Position numbers and translations under genes: made by a program
Source: Paenibacillus sp. GP183
GTDB taxonomy: Bacteria; Bacillota; Bacilli; Paenibacillales; NBRC-103111
DNA: 64,000 nt
Assembly: GCF_900104695.1 (NCBI RefSeq)
Contig: NZ_FNSW01000001.1
Coordinates: 3,838,001 to 3,902,000 of the forward strand
Reading direction: 5' to 3'
Shown: one piece after another, positions 21,080 to 32,687 of the stretch
How positions within the stretch are numbered: position 1 is the stretch's first letter
Layout: every line of letters begins with the position of its first letter
The notes under the pieces: generated by a model
Database searches by the model: none
Told to the model about the DNA's origin: nothing
Seen by the model: the letters and a program-made list of their open reading frames with translations, nothing else

Positions 21080-21349
21080 ATGTCCAGACGGCCAGTCGTA
21101 GTGAAATTAAAAACCGGCCTTCACGCCAGACCTGCGGCATTGTTCGTACAAGAGGCGAATAAATTTTCATCAGAGATCTTCGTGGAAAAGGATGAAAAGA
21201 AGGTAAACGCGAAAAGCATAATGGGCATCATGAGCCTTGCGATCAGCACAGGCACTGAGGTATCCATTAGTGCAGAAGGCTCAGACGCGGAGCAGGCTGT
21301 AAACGCTTTAGTCACATTGGTGAGCAAAGAGGAATTAGAAAACCAATAA
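21080..21349 (+). CDS. HPr-family phosphocarrier protein at the crh position
   Basis: HPr passes phosphate from Enzyme I to PTS Enzymes II through His15, and when phosphorylated on Ser46 by HprK it acts as CcpA co-repressor. This 89-residue protein has both residues: His15 in TGLHARPAA and Ser46 in AKSIMGIMSL. In Bacillus subtilis the gene after whiA is crh, whose product has glutamine at position 15 and cannot work in the PTS. This copy has kept histidine, so it could serve as HPr itself or as a dual HPr/Crh. Whether a separate ptsH exists cannot be seen here. Confidence 0.93.
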   Translation: MSRRPVVVKLKTGLHARPAALFVQEANKFSSEIFVEKDEKKVNAKSIMGIMSLAISTGTEVSISAEGSDAEQAVNALVTLVSKEELENQ

Positions 21350-21356
21350 GTCGTTG

Positions 21357-21381
21357 AAAGCTTCCTGGGCTGGAAGCTTTT
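21357..21381 (+). terminator. Terminator after the HPr gene
   Basis: A perfect stem AAAGCTTCC/GGAAGCTTT encloses a 7-nt loop, but only a short T-run follows. Confidence 0.75.
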
Positions 21382-21552
21382 CACTTTAAACAAGCTTTTC
21401 AAATATGGCAAATTTGTTACAACCATACGCTGCAAGAAACCTTTTCCTCATCCAAGCTGTCTATATAGGCAGTAAGATCAGGGGAAAGGGGTATTTGCCG
21501 TCCCAATCACATGTTAAATCAATCCAAACCGCGTATAAACAAAGGAGCCCAT

Positions 21553-23316
21553 ATGAAGCTACATAAGAAACAAGCCGCAATACTTTTGGCCATAGTTGTT
21601 TGGATATCGAGCTTTTTAGCCGTACATCCAGTGGATGCCGCCATTTCCACCAGCTCAAGCACCATTCTGATGGATGTAGATAAAACGGATGCTTTCATCA
21701 ATGGGCAGAAGATTGAATTGGAAGTGCCAAGCTCCATCCTCGCCGACAGCAAGATGTACGTACCCGCCAAATTTCTCGGAGATGCCATGGATTTTACAGT
21801 GAAATGGGACGATGCAACCCGCACCATTCGAATGACGCCTCCGGGATACGAGATCCTGATGGATCCGGATCATCGCAAGGTTACGATCAATGGGGTGGAT
21901 ACTCCCTTTGAGACTGTGGCTGCGATCGTAAGAGGGAAGCTGCTGGTCAAATTAACATGGGTAACGGATTATATGGGGGCAAGCTATACCTTTGATGATG
22001 CGCTTAGACGGGTAACCATTGGGTACACTCCTCATCCGGCAAGTATTTATATCGAAAAAGACGGTAATTCGCGACCCGTTGCCAAGTTTACAACCGCCAA
22101 GCTTTCTTACCGCATTGGAGAGCCTGTGAGCTACGTGGATCTCAGCTATGATCCGGATGCGGAAGGTCTCAGCTATTCGTGGGTCGGCCGACAGGAAGCT
22201 TTTTTTACACCGGGCGAGTATCAGGTAAGTCTGCAGGTAACGGATCAGCACAGACATACCAGCGAGCGGTTTACCTATCAGGTCATAGTGAGAAATGAGC
22301 CCTACTTGACCGAGGCGGAATATCCCTTTTACATGAAGCCCATCGGAGGATTTATTCAAACGAGCTTGGGAGTTCCATGGTCGAGGTTTGATGAACTGCC
22401 AGCTTTGGCGAAGACGGTGACCCAAAATTCAGACCGCAAGCTGTTGGTCAGCAGCAGTCCTCAAGATATAACGGATAAAGGCATTCTCTATCAGGATCAA
22501 GTGAATGGCAAAGCCAGATTGTATGCCAACCATACGAATGGAACCGGTCGGAAAATGACATTTGCCATCCTGGCCACGAACAAGACGGATAAGCCCGTGA
22601 CCATCCAGTCCACACATAAAGGAACTGTGGTATCTTCAGTATACGAGAATATTGTGGGTGATCAAACGGCCTCAGATTTATTAATCAATAAGGATTATGA
22701 TGAAAAGATCGTTGTCCCTCCCAATAAGTCCTTGGTTTACTCGCAGGTTCCCAATCTGTATCCCGGTGAAGTGACCAATAACTTCTATGACATCACGACG
22801 GACGGAGAGCTGACAGTGACATTTGTCGCGGATAACGAGCTGACTCAATCCACTTTAACCAGCCTGTTCGTTCTTCCTAAAACAGATCAAGCCAGAGGAA
22901 CTTTTCCGGTTACGGAGCAAAGTTGGAATATCCAAGCCTCATCATTAGATAAGGTGCATATAATAACCATCGGTGACAATAAGATTGATCCTTTTATAAA
23001 AAGTACAGATGCCACGATGAAGCAGGAAGCGGTAAATACCGGTAATTTCGGTGTTGTTTATAAAATCCATGCGGACAAGCCGCGTAAAATGGCCGTAATG
23101 GTATTGGCGCGCGGGGGTATCTTTAAGGGCTCCTTCAAAGTCAACGGTGAAATCGTTAGTGCTCCGTCAACAGGAGTTATGACAGCTCTGGACGGTATGA
23201 GAGTCCTTGCACGCACAACAGGCAAAGAGGATTCGCTTGATATTGAATTCACTCCTCCTGTCGGCTCCGTGCTGCCGATTGATTTAGTCTTTTACCCATT
23301 GGATGAAAGAAAATAA
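21553..23316 (+). CDS. Secreted protein with copper amine oxidase N-terminal domain
   Basis: This 587-residue protein begins with a signal peptide (positive residues, then ILLAIVVWISSFLAVHPVDA, probable cleavage after VDA). Residues ~40-165 form a copper-amine-oxidase N-terminal (stalk) domain (MYVPAKFLGDAMDFTVKWDD and ITINGVDTPF-like), found on many Paenibacillus surface proteins without oxidase activity. A PKD-like region follows (LSYRIGEPVSYVDLSYDP). The rest is beta-rich and unassigned. The ATG at 21,553 follows AAAGGAGCC. It is probably exported and cell-wall associated; the ligand is unknown. Confidence 0.85.
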   Translation: MKLHKKQAAILLAIVVWISSFLAVHPVDAAISTSSSTILMDVDKTDAFINGQKIELEVPSSILADSKMYVPAKFLGDAMDFTVKWDDATRTIRMTPPGYEILMDPDHRKVTINGVDTPFETVAAIVRGKLLVKLTWVTDYMGASYTFDDALRRVTIGYTPHPASIYIEKDGNSRPVAKFTTAKLSYRIGEPVSYVDLSYDPDAEGLSYSWVGRQEAFFTPGEYQVSLQVTDQHRHTSERFTYQVIVRNEPYLTEAEYPFYMKPIGGFIQTSLGVPWSRFDELPALAKTVTQNSDRKLLVSSSPQDITDKGILYQDQVNGKARLYANHTNGTGRKMTFAILATNKTDKPVTIQSTHKGTVVSSVYENIVGDQTASDLLINKDYDEKIVVPPNKSLVYSQVPNLYPGEVTNNFYDITTDGELTVTFVADNELTQSTLTSLFVLPKTDQARGTFPVTEQSWNIQASSLDKVHIITIGDNKIDPFIKSTDATMKQEAVNTGNFGVVYKIHADKPRKMAVMVLARGGIFKGSFKVNGEIVSAPSTGVMTALDGMRVLARTTGKEDSLDIEFTPPVGSVLPIDLVFYPLDERK

Positions 23317-23356
23317 AAAAACCGGCTGGCGCCTCATGCGCACAGCTGGTTTTTTG
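23317..23356. terminator. Bidirectional terminator between the secreted-protein gene and clpP
   Basis: AAAAAACCGGCTG pairs with CAGCTGGTTTTTT around a GC-rich loop. It has A-runs and T-runs on both sides and lies between convergent genes, so it can serve both. Confidence 0.85.
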
Positions 23357-23363
23357 TTTGAAA

Positions 23364-23945
23364 TTATACGCGTTCGATGACTTTATCAATCAGGCCGTAA
23401 GCAGCTGCTTCAGCGGCGCTCATGAAGTAATCGCGGTCGGTGTCCTTCTCGATGCGCTCCAGCGGCTGTCCGCTGCGCTCCGCGAGAATTTTATTCAAGC
23501 TGTCGCGCAGCTTCAGAATACGTTTGGCGCGAATCTCAATGTCGGAGGCTTGGCCTTCGGCACCGCCGAGAGGCTGATGAATCATCACTTCGCTATTGGG
23601 TAAGGCATAGCGTTTGCCGATAGCGCCGGCTGTAAGCAGGAATGCGCCCATGGAAGCCGCCATACCTACACAAATCGTGGATACATCCGGTTTGATGAAC
23701 TGCATGGTATCATAGATGGCCATGCCCGCAGTAATCGATCCGCCGGGACTGTTGATATAAAGGCTGATATCCTTCTCAGGATCTTGGGCGGCCAGGAAAA
23801 GCAGCTGGGCAATAATGGAGTTGGCCACAACATCGTTGACGCCGGTACCCAGGAAGACGATGCGATCCTTCAACAAACGGGAGTATATATCATAACCTCT
23901 CTCACCGCGTGCGTCTTGCTCTACGACCATAGGAATAAAACTCAT
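23364..23945 (-). CDS. clpP: ATP-dependent Clp protease proteolytic subunit
   Basis: ClpP is the serine-protease core of ClpCP/ClpXP. The 193-residue protein has the catalytic serine in [11 protein letters not shown], histidine in [12 protein letters not shown] and aspartate in DTDRDYFM. The start at 23,945 (minus strand) gives the family N-terminus [10 protein letters not shown] after AGGAGG; longer frames have no ribosome site. A SigA promoter and a CtsR operator lie upstream, matching class III heat-shock control. Confidence 0.96.
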   Translation of the reverse strand: MSFIPMVVEQDARGERGYDIYSRLLKDRIVFLGTGVNDVVANSIIAQLLFLAAQDPEKDISLYINSPGGSITAGMAIYDTMQFIKPDVSTICVGMAASMGAFLLTAGAIGKRYALPNSEVMIHQPLGGAEGQASDIEIRAKRILKLRDSLNKILAERSGQPLERIEKDTDRDYFMSAAEAAAYGLIDKVIERV

Positions 23946-24011
23946 ACGAAAATGCCTCCTTCTAGTGCTTCTTTTATTTGTAAGTATAACTTGTATCAAG
24001 GTTCTACAAAC

Positions 24012-24040
24012 ATAATACCGAAAAATCCTTCAAAGGTCAA
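24012..24040 (-). promoter_or_regulatory. SigA promoter of clpP
   Basis: On the minus strand, TTGACC and TATTAT are separated by 17 bp. The -35 box coincides with one heptad of the CtsR operator. Confidence 0.8.
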
Positions 24041-24051
24041 TAAAGGTCAAA
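24035..24051. promoter_or_regulatory. CtsR operator
   Basis: GGTCAAT-AAA-GGTCAAA matches the heptanucleotide direct repeat recognised by the heat-shock repressor CtsR (RGTCAAA, 3-bp spacer). It overlaps the clpP -35 box, so binding would block transcription. Confidence 0.85.
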
Positions 24052-24076
24052 CTGTAATGAAAAAAAAGGGGTTTAA

Positions 24077-24148
24077 CGCGCCCGCAAGGAATCGAACCTT
24101 GATCTCAGGCTCCGGAGGCCTACGTCATATCCATTGGACCACGGGCGC
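24077..24148 (-). tRNA. tRNA-Arg(CCG)
   Basis: The minus strand folds as a 72-nt tRNA. The acceptor stem is GCGCCCG/CGGGCGC, the anticodon loop CTCCGGA carries CCG (reads CGG, arginine), and the T-arm contains GGTTCGATTCC. CCA is not encoded. Confidence 0.93.
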
Positions 24149-24252
24149 ATGCATGTTTAATATTATGAAGCAAGGGTAATTATACGGTAGGCGCAAGAAA
24201 AAATCAAGCCGTGAGGGATTATAAATACTTGATGAGATTTCTCGCCAAATGG

Positions 24253-24281
24253 TTGAATCATTTTGGGAAATTGGGTATAAT
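24253..24281 (+). promoter_or_regulatory. SigA promoter of the cggR-gap operon
   Basis: TTGAAT and TATAAT are separated by 17 bp, 100 bp before cggR. Confidence 0.85.
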
Positions 24282-24302
24282 ATAAGAGCTTACAGATTTA
24301 CT

Positions 24303-24350
24303 TTGTCCTAGTGGGACTTAAAATGCATACCTGGGACATAAATCGTCCAT
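24303..24350 (+). promoter_or_regulatory. Probable CggR operator
   Basis: Just after the promoter there are two GGGAC motifs and two GTCC motifs (TGTCC, GGGAC, GGGACAT, CGTCC). This matches the known CggR operator, which combines GGGAC and TGTCC half-sites downstream of the promoter and acts as a roadblock relieved by fructose-1,6-bisphosphate. Confidence 0.65.
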
Positions 24351-24380
24351 CTTTGAAATCAGAGGAGCTGCCGATTTGCC

Positions 24381-25409
24381 ATGAGAGAAATCCTCGAGAT
24401 TCAGAAACAACTCCTGCCTGATTTGCTTGAGGTTATGAAAAAAAGGCATTCCGTCCTCCGCCATATTCAAGTGACGGGTATTGTCGGCCGAAGGACGCTA
24501 GCAAGCTCACTCCATATGACCGAGCGGGTGCTGCGTGCAGAGGTTGATTATTTAAAGGACCAGGGATTGCTGGATATCGATGCCAGCGGCATGAAGATTA
24601 CTGAATCTGGCCGGCGGTTATTGGAGGATATGGAGCCTCTGATCAAGGAAATTTTGGGCATTTCCGCATTAGAGGAACGGATCCGCACTGCTTTTCAAAT
24701 AAAGCAGGTCGTCATTGTTCCCGGAGATTCGGATGTTTCAGATTTAACTAAAAAAGAGCTAGGTCGTGCGGGAGCTGCAGTTTTGCGTAAATATGTCGCT
24801 AACAATGACGTGATCGCAGTTACCGGGGGTTCAACCATGGCACAGGTGGCCAACCACCTGACAGCCTCTGCTCCAATGAAGAGCAGCTGGTTCGTACCGG
24901 CACGCGGGGGTCTGGGTGAAAGTGTCGAGTTGCAGGCGAATACGATTGCTTCGACCATGGCCAACAAGACCGGCGGTAAATACCGGCTGCTGCATGTCCC
25001 TGACCACCTGGGCGAGGAAGCCTATCAGTCTCTGATTCAGGATAGTCAGATCAAAGAGATCATCGAGGTCGTGCGACAAAGCCGCATCGTCGTTCACGGT
25101 ATCGGAGATGCTATGGTCATGGCTCGCAGGCGCAAGGTCGATGATGCAACCAAGCAGAGCCTTCAGACGGAGGGCGCTCTGGCGGAAGCGTTCGGGTATT
25201 ATTTTGATAGGCAGGGCCAGGTCGTACACAAAATGCCGACCGTAGGCATCAGGCTGGAGGATCTTCTCCATATTGAAGTCATTATCGGTGTGGCGGGCGG
25301 CCAAAGCAAAGGCGAAGCGATTGCATCCGTGCTTTTACACGGGCAAGAGGATGTGCTGGTCACTGACGAAGCTGCTGCACTAGAGATATTGAAGTATGCG
25401 CCATCATGA
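24381..25409 (+). CDS. cggR: Central glycolytic genes regulator CggR
   Basis: CggR is a SorC/DeoR-family repressor of the lower glycolytic genes, released by fructose-1,6-bisphosphate. This 342-residue protein has an N-terminal winged-helix (VTGIVGRRTLASSLHMTERV) and the sugar-phosphate-binding domain with VTGGSTMAQVANHL and VHGIGDAMVMARRR. It is the first gene of the gap operon and therefore controls itself and the five enzymes downstream. Confidence 0.94.
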   Translation: MREILEIQKQLLPDLLEVMKKRHSVLRHIQVTGIVGRRTLASSLHMTERVLRAEVDYLKDQGLLDIDASGMKITESGRRLLEDMEPLIKEILGISALEERIRTAFQIKQVVIVPGDSDVSDLTKKELGRAGAAVLRKYVANNDVIAVTGGSTMAQVANHLTASAPMKSSWFVPARGGLGESVELQANTIASTMANKTGGKYRLLHVPDHLGEEAYQSLIQDSQIKEIIEVVRQSRIVVHGIGDAMVMARRRKVDDATKQSLQTEGALAEAFGYYFDRQGQVVHKMPTVGIRLEDLLHIEVIIGVAGGQSKGEAIASVLLHGQEDVLVTDEAAALEILKYAPS

Positions 25410-25468
25410 TGTGCATTTTTGCATGTCTTGAAATATAAAAGAAACTATATTCTAGGAGGAATTTCACT

Positions 25469-26473
25469 ATGGTAAAAGTAGGTATTAATGGTTTCGGACG
25501 TATTGGTCGCAACGTGTTCCGCGCAGCGCTTAACAACCCTGATGTACAAATTGTGGCTGTGAATGATTTGACCGATGTTGCAACACTGGCACATTTGCTG
25601 AAATACGATACCACTCACGGCATAATCGATGCAACTGTTGAAGTCGGAGATGGCGCAATCATTGTAAACGGACGCTCGATCAAAATTTTTGCAGAACGCG
25701 ACCCTGGCAACCTGCCTTGGAAGGACTATGGTGTTGAGATCGTAGTGGAATCCACTGGAATTTTCACAGCCAAGGAAAAAGCATCCCTTCACTTGAAAGG
25801 CGGAGCCAAGAAGGTTATTATTTCCGCTCCGGCGACAGATGAGGATATCACGATCGTGCTTGGCGTTAACGATGACAAATACGATGCTTCCAAGCATACC
25901 ATTATCTCCAATGCTTCTTGTACAACGAACTGTCTGGCTCCTATGGCCAAAGTGGTCAATGATAAATTCGGAATCGTCAAAGGAATGATGACGACCGTTC
26001 ACTCCTATACCAATGACCAATCCGTTCTGGATCTTCCGCATAAAGACCTTCGTCGTGCGCGTGCTGCGGCTGAGAATATCATTCCATCCTCCACGGGCGC
26101 TGCAAAAGCGATCGGACTTGTCCTGCCTGAGCTAAAAGGCAAATTGAACGGTATGTCTATGCGCGTGCCTACACCTAACGTATCCGTGACTGACCTAGTC
26201 GTAGAGCTCAGCAGGAATGTAACGGTTGATGAAGTAAACGCAGCCTTGAAAGAAGCGGCTGACGGTTCGCTGAAAGGCATCTTGAACTACTCCAATGAGC
26301 CGCTGGTATCCAGTGACTACAACGGCAACCCGGCTTCCTCCACTATTGATGCATTATCCACTATGGTTGTTGGTGACAATATGCTGAAGGTGGTTTCCTG
26401 GTACGATAACGAGTGGGGCTACTCCAACCGTGTCGTTGACCTTGCTGCCTTTATCGCTAAAAAGGGCCTATAA
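25469..26473 (+). CDS. gap: Glyceraldehyde-3-phosphate dehydrogenase
   Basis: This NAD-dependent glycolytic enzyme makes 1,3-bisphosphoglycerate. The 334-residue protein has the Rossmann start [17 protein letters not shown], the active-site cysteine in [12 protein letters not shown] and the catalytic histidine in TVHSYTNDQ. Its position after cggR marks it as the glycolytic (gapA-type) enzyme rather than the gluconeogenic gapB. It has a strong AGGAGG site. Confidence 0.97.
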   Translation: MVKVGINGFGRIGRNVFRAALNNPDVQIVAVNDLTDVATLAHLLKYDTTHGIIDATVEVGDGAIIVNGRSIKIFAERDPGNLPWKDYGVEIVVESTGIFTAKEKASLHLKGGAKKVIISAPATDEDITIVLGVNDDKYDASKHTIISNASCTTNCLAPMAKVVNDKFGIVKGMMTTVHSYTNDQSVLDLPHKDLRRARAAAENIIPSSTGAAKAIGLVLPELKGKLNGMSMRVPTPNVSVTDLVVELSRNVTVDEVNAALKEAADGSLKGILNYSNEPLVSSDYNGNPASSTIDALSTMVVGDNMLKVVSWYDNEWGYSNRVVDLAAFIAKKGL

Positions 26474-26491
26474 TTTCACACGTACACTTAT

Positions 26492-26520
26492 AAAGGGGAG
26501 AAGCGATTCTCCTCTTTCGG
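26492..26520 (+). terminator. Hairpin between gap and pgk
   Basis: AAAGGGGAGA pairs with TCTCCTCTTT. There is little T-run, so it may be a partial terminator or a 3' stabiliser of the abundant gap transcript rather than a full stop. Confidence 0.6.
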
Positions 26521-26641
26521 TGTGAATGAAGGATGGAAAACCGAAAAAGTAAAGAAAATTCCACCAGCGAGCAGAAAAGCCGTGTTTTGCTGCTTATTGC
26601 ACGCCGAAGGGCTCTACAGGCAAAGCTTGATTGCTCAAAAG

Positions 26642-26680
26642 AGCCTCACTTGCGCATAAAAGCCTCATTTGCGCAAAAAA
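26642..26680 (+). repeat. Short tandem repeat in the gap-pgk spacer
   Basis: Two near-identical 19-nt units (GCCTCACTTGCGCATAAAA and GCCTCATTTGCGCAAAAAA) lie in the 245-bp spacer, 39 bp before pgk. The spacer is otherwise free of features and is open in frame with pgk, but no ribosome site supports a longer Pgk. Confidence 0.6.
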
Positions 26681-26718
26681 GCTCCACAAAGAAATCATCC
26701 CCAAGGAGGATGCCGTCC

Positions 26719-27900
26719 ATGAATAAGAAAAGCGTTCGCGATGCGGATGTTGCAGGGAAAAGAGTGTTTGTTCGCGTTGACTTTAATGTGCCCTTGGAAA
26801 ATGGGCAAATTACGGATGATACACGAATCAGAGAGACGCTGCCCACCATCAAGTATTTGGTGGACAAAGGCGCTAAGGTCATTTTGGCCAGTCACCTGGG
26901 CAGGCCAAAAGGTCAGGTAGCGGAGGACCTGCGGCTCACTCCGGTTGCCGCCAAGCTGTCCGAGCTGCTCGGCAAGCCGGTAGCTAAGGCGGATGAAGCT
27001 ATTGGCGAAGCGGTCAAAGCCAAGGTGGCAGCGCTGCAAAAAGGCGATGTGCTGCTTTTGGAAAATGTGCGTTTTTACGAAGGTGAAGAGAAGAATGATC
27101 CCGAGCTGGCGAAGGCTTTTGCCGAGCTTGCCGATCTATATGTGAACGACGCTTTCGGAGCGGCGCACCGTGCGCATGCTTCTACGGAAGGCATTGCTCA
27201 TTACCTTCCTGCAGTTTCCGGCCTTTTGATGGAGAAGGAGCTGGAGGTTCTGGGCAAGGCACTGAACAATCCGGAGCGTCCTTTTACCGCGATTGTCGGC
27301 GGAGCGAAGGTGAAAGATAAGATCGACGTCATCAGCAACCTGCTGAATCTGGCGGATACGGTGATTATCGGCGGCGGGCTTTCCTATACATTTATCAAAG
27401 CTCTGGGCCATGAGATCGGTAAATCGCTTGTAGATAACGAGAAGTTGGATCTAGCGCTCAGTTTCATTAACAAGGCTAAGGAAAAAGGCGTGAATTTCCT
27501 GATCCCGGTGGATATTGTGGTGGCGGACAAATTTGGTGCTGATGCCCAAACCAAAATTGTAGGTATCGATGCTATTCCTGCAGATTGGGAAGGTATCGAC
27601 ATCGGTCCCAAAACACGAGAAATCTATGCTGATGCTATTGCCAAATCCAAGCTGATCGTTTGGAACGGGCCTATGGGCGTGTTCGAAATCGAGCCGTTCT
27701 CGCATGGAACCCTTGCGGTGGCTGAAGCATGTGCCAAAGCATCCGGATATACGGTCATTGGCGGCGGTGATTCTGCTGCGGCAGCTGAAAAGTTTCATTT
27801 GGCGGATAAAATGGATCATATCTCTACAGGCGGCGGTGCTTCTTTGGAGTTTATTGAAGGTAAAGCTTTACCTGGCGTTGTAGCCTTGAACGATAAATAA
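26719..27900 (+). CDS. pgk: Phosphoglycerate kinase
   Basis: Pgk transfers phosphate from 1,3-bisphosphoglycerate to ADP. The 393-residue protein has [15 protein letters not shown] near its N-terminus, the substrate region [10 protein letters not shown] and the nucleotide motif [12 protein letters not shown]. The ATG at 26,719 follows AAGGAGG and gives the family-length protein; a 62-residue N-terminal extension is possible on paper but lacks a ribosome site and homologous features. Confidence 0.97.
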   Translation: MNKKSVRDADVAGKRVFVRVDFNVPLENGQITDDTRIRETLPTIKYLVDKGAKVILASHLGRPKGQVAEDLRLTPVAAKLSELLGKPVAKADEAIGEAVKAKVAALQKGDVLLLENVRFYEGEEKNDPELAKAFAELADLYVNDAFGAAHRAHASTEGIAHYLPAVSGLLMEKELEVLGKALNNPERPFTAIVGGAKVKDKIDVISNLLNLADTVIIGGGLSYTFIKALGHEIGKSLVDNEKLDLALSFINKAKEKGVNFLIPVDIVVADKFGADAQTKIVGIDAIPADWEGIDIGPKTREIYADAIAKSKLIVWNGPMGVFEIEPFSHGTLAVAEACAKASGYTVIGGGDSAAAAEKFHLADKMDHISTGGGASLEFIEGKALPGVVALNDK

Positions 27901-27915
27901 GGAGTGGACCAAACG

Positions 27916-28668
27916 ATGAGAAAACCGATTATTGCGGGCAACTGGAAAATGTTCAAAACCGTCACGGAAGCCGTGAGCTTCGTGAATGAGGTCAAGGGCA
28001 AAGGAGAAGTCCAAGGCGTAGACAGCGTTATTTGCGCTCCGTTTACAAACCTGCCCGCACTCGTTGAGGCTGTAAAAGGAACTTCTCTGCATGTGGGTGC
28101 ACAGAATCTGCATTTTGAGGACAATGGAGCCTACACAGGCGAGATCAGCGGAATTATGCTGAAAGAGCTGGGCGTTGAGTATGTGATTATCGGCCACTCC
28201 GAGCGCAGAGCTTATTTTGCCGAGACTGATGAGACGGTGAATAAAAAGGTGGCAGCCGCATTCAAAAACGGATTAACGCCAATTGTATGCGTGGGCGAGA
28301 AGCTGGAAGAAAGAGAAGCAGGCCAAACTAAAGACGTTTGCAAGGTGCAAACGGAAGCGGCCTTCCAGGGAATCAGCGCCGAGCAAGCGGCGAAAGTGGT
28401 TATCGCTTACGAGCCTATCTGGGCGATCGGCACAGGGAAATCATCGACAGCAGCGGATGCGCAGGATGTTATCGGCTACATCCGCGAGCTGGTCAAAGGC
28501 CTATATGGCGCCAAAGTTGCGGATGCAGTACGCATTCAATACGGCGGCAGCGTGAAACCGGGTAACATTGCGGAATACATGGCGCAGCCGGATATCGACG
28601 GGGCGCTTGTAGGAGGAGCGAGCCTGGAACCAGCTTCCTACATCCAGCTCGTGGAAGGGGCGAAGTAG
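27916..28668 (+). CDS. tpiA: Triosephosphate isomerase
   Basis: This 250-residue TIM barrel interconverts dihydroxyacetone phosphate and glyceraldehyde-3-phosphate. Visible residues are Lys in AGNWKMFKT, the catalytic His in [11 protein letters not shown] and Glu in [11 protein letters not shown]. The ATG at 27,916 follows AAGGAGTGG; the upstream GTG lies in that site. Confidence 0.97.
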   Translation: MRKPIIAGNWKMFKTVTEAVSFVNEVKGKGEVQGVDSVICAPFTNLPALVEAVKGTSLHVGAQNLHFEDNGAYTGEISGIMLKELGVEYVIIGHSERRAYFAETDETVNKKVAAAFKNGLTPIVCVGEKLEEREAGQTKDVCKVQTEAAFQGISAEQAAKVVIAYEPIWAIGTGKSSTAADAQDVIGYIRELVKGLYGAKVADAVRIQYGGSVKPGNIAEYMAQPDIDGALVGGASLEPASYIQLVEGAK

Positions 28669-28669
28669 C

Positions 28670-31538
<2,869 letters not shown>

Positions 31539-31566
31539 AGCCTAAACCATGAGAGGGGTTGAGGGT

Positions 31567-32274
31567 ATGAGCAACTGGTTGAAAACTATTTTATTTCTGA
31601 TAGGATCCGCTATGCTGACGCACCTTCTCCCTACATCTTTTTTTCGCAATCTGGATACGATGATTCACGAGTTCGGACATGCGATCATGACGCTGGCTTT
31701 CTCGGGCCAAGTCATGTACATTGAGCTTTATGCCAATCACAGCGGTGTCACCTATTCCACGATAGCGAACTCTTGGGCCGTTATTCCTGTCTCCCTGGCC
31801 GGTTATATGTCGGCATCGTTGTTTGCTTGGTATCTGTTCTCGGCCTATGCCAAAGGCAGGCAAAAGCTTGGACTTCAAATCATCACACTGCTGGCTGTTC
31901 TGTCACTTGTGCTGTTTGTTCGCAATCAATTCGGCATCACCTGGCTGATCGGTTTTATTTTGCTGAACTTATTCATGATGATCGTCGGCAAAATAGCATG
32001 GATTCGCAATTTCTACTATTTACTGCTTGCCTTTCTATGCCTGGAGGAGTCGGTGTTCGGTCCATTATCACTCGTCCTTTACGCACTCAGCGATCCGAAT
32101 AAAGCAGGCGACGCAACAAATTTAAGTCAATTCACGGGTATTCCTTCCCTTCTGTGGGCTGTCCTGTTTACCTTGTTCGCCCTTTGGTGTGCCAAGCGAG
32201 CTGTTCAAGCCTTTCTTGGTAGAAATAAGCGGGCACGCCCTGTACGATCAGCATCGCCTTATTATCAGGAGTGA
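31567..32274 (+). CDS. M50-family-like membrane metallopeptidase
   Basis: This 235-residue protein has about six hydrophobic segments and a zinc-binding HEFGH (TMIHEFGHAIM) in its first quarter, as in the peptidase M50B group (site-2-protease-related). The second family motif is not clear, so activity is unproven. It lies 28 bp after eno and may be co-transcribed. The start at 31,567 follows a G-rich site (GAGGG). Confidence 0.75.
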   Translation: MSNWLKTILFLIGSAMLTHLLPTSFFRNLDTMIHEFGHAIMTLAFSGQVMYIELYANHSGVTYSTIANSWAVIPVSLAGYMSASLFAWYLFSAYAKGRQKLGLQIITLLAVLSLVLFVRNQFGITWLIGFILLNLFMMIVGKIAWIRNFYYLLLAFLCLEESVFGPLSLVLYALSDPNKAGDATNLSQFTGIPSLLWAVLFTLFALWCAKRAVQAFLGRNKRARPVRSASPYYQE

Positions 32275-32288
32275 GATTATGCTCATTC

Positions 32289-32317
32289 TTGTATTCTTGC
32301 TGGTTGTATGATAGAAT
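32289..32317 (+). promoter_or_regulatory. SigA promoter of secG
   Basis: TTGTAT and TAGAAT are separated by 17 bp, 48 bp before secG. Confidence 0.7.
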
Positions 32318-32365
32318 ACTCATGCTGATTCATTCGGCAAAGTTCATGCAATTGGGGTGCACAAT

Positions 32366-32602
32366 ATGGTAATAGCAATGAAGATTTTATTAATCATAGC
32401 ATCAGTCGGATTGATCGCGATCGTCTTGCTTCAAAAAGGAAAAAGCGCTGGGTTATCCGGAGCGATTTCCGGCGGCGCAGAGCATCTGTTTGGTAAACAA
32501 AAGGCTCGCGGCCTGGAGCTTTTCTTAAACCGCCTGACCATGGGATTAGCTGCGGCTTTTTTCATCCTTTCGATTGTTGCAGCTTACGTAGTTAAACTTT
32601 AA
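32366..32602 (+). CDS. secG: Preprotein translocase subunit SecG
   Basis: SecG is a small membrane partner of SecYE. The 78-residue protein has two transmembrane helices flanking the motif [18 protein letters not shown]. It heads the conserved secG-rnr-smpB-ssrA group. The ATG at 32,366 is favoured over the GTG three codons earlier because GGGGTG serves as its ribosome site. Confidence 0.93.
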   Translation: MVIAMKILLIIASVGLIAIVLLQKGKSAGLSGAISGGAEHLFGKQKARGLELFLNRLTMGLAAAFFILSIVAAYVVKL

Positions 32603-32617
32603 TGTATAAAACCAGGA

Positions 32618-32649
32618 CAGCAGGGGAATTCTACTCCTGCTGTTTTTTC
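32618..32649 (+). terminator. Terminator between secG and rnr
   Basis: CAGCAGGGG pairs with CTCCTGCTG (with one bulge), followed by TTTTTT. Expression of rnr then depends on read-through or another promoter. Confidence 0.8.
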
Positions 32650-32687
32650 TTTTCATAGCAAAAACGAAACAACAAGAAGGTGGAACT

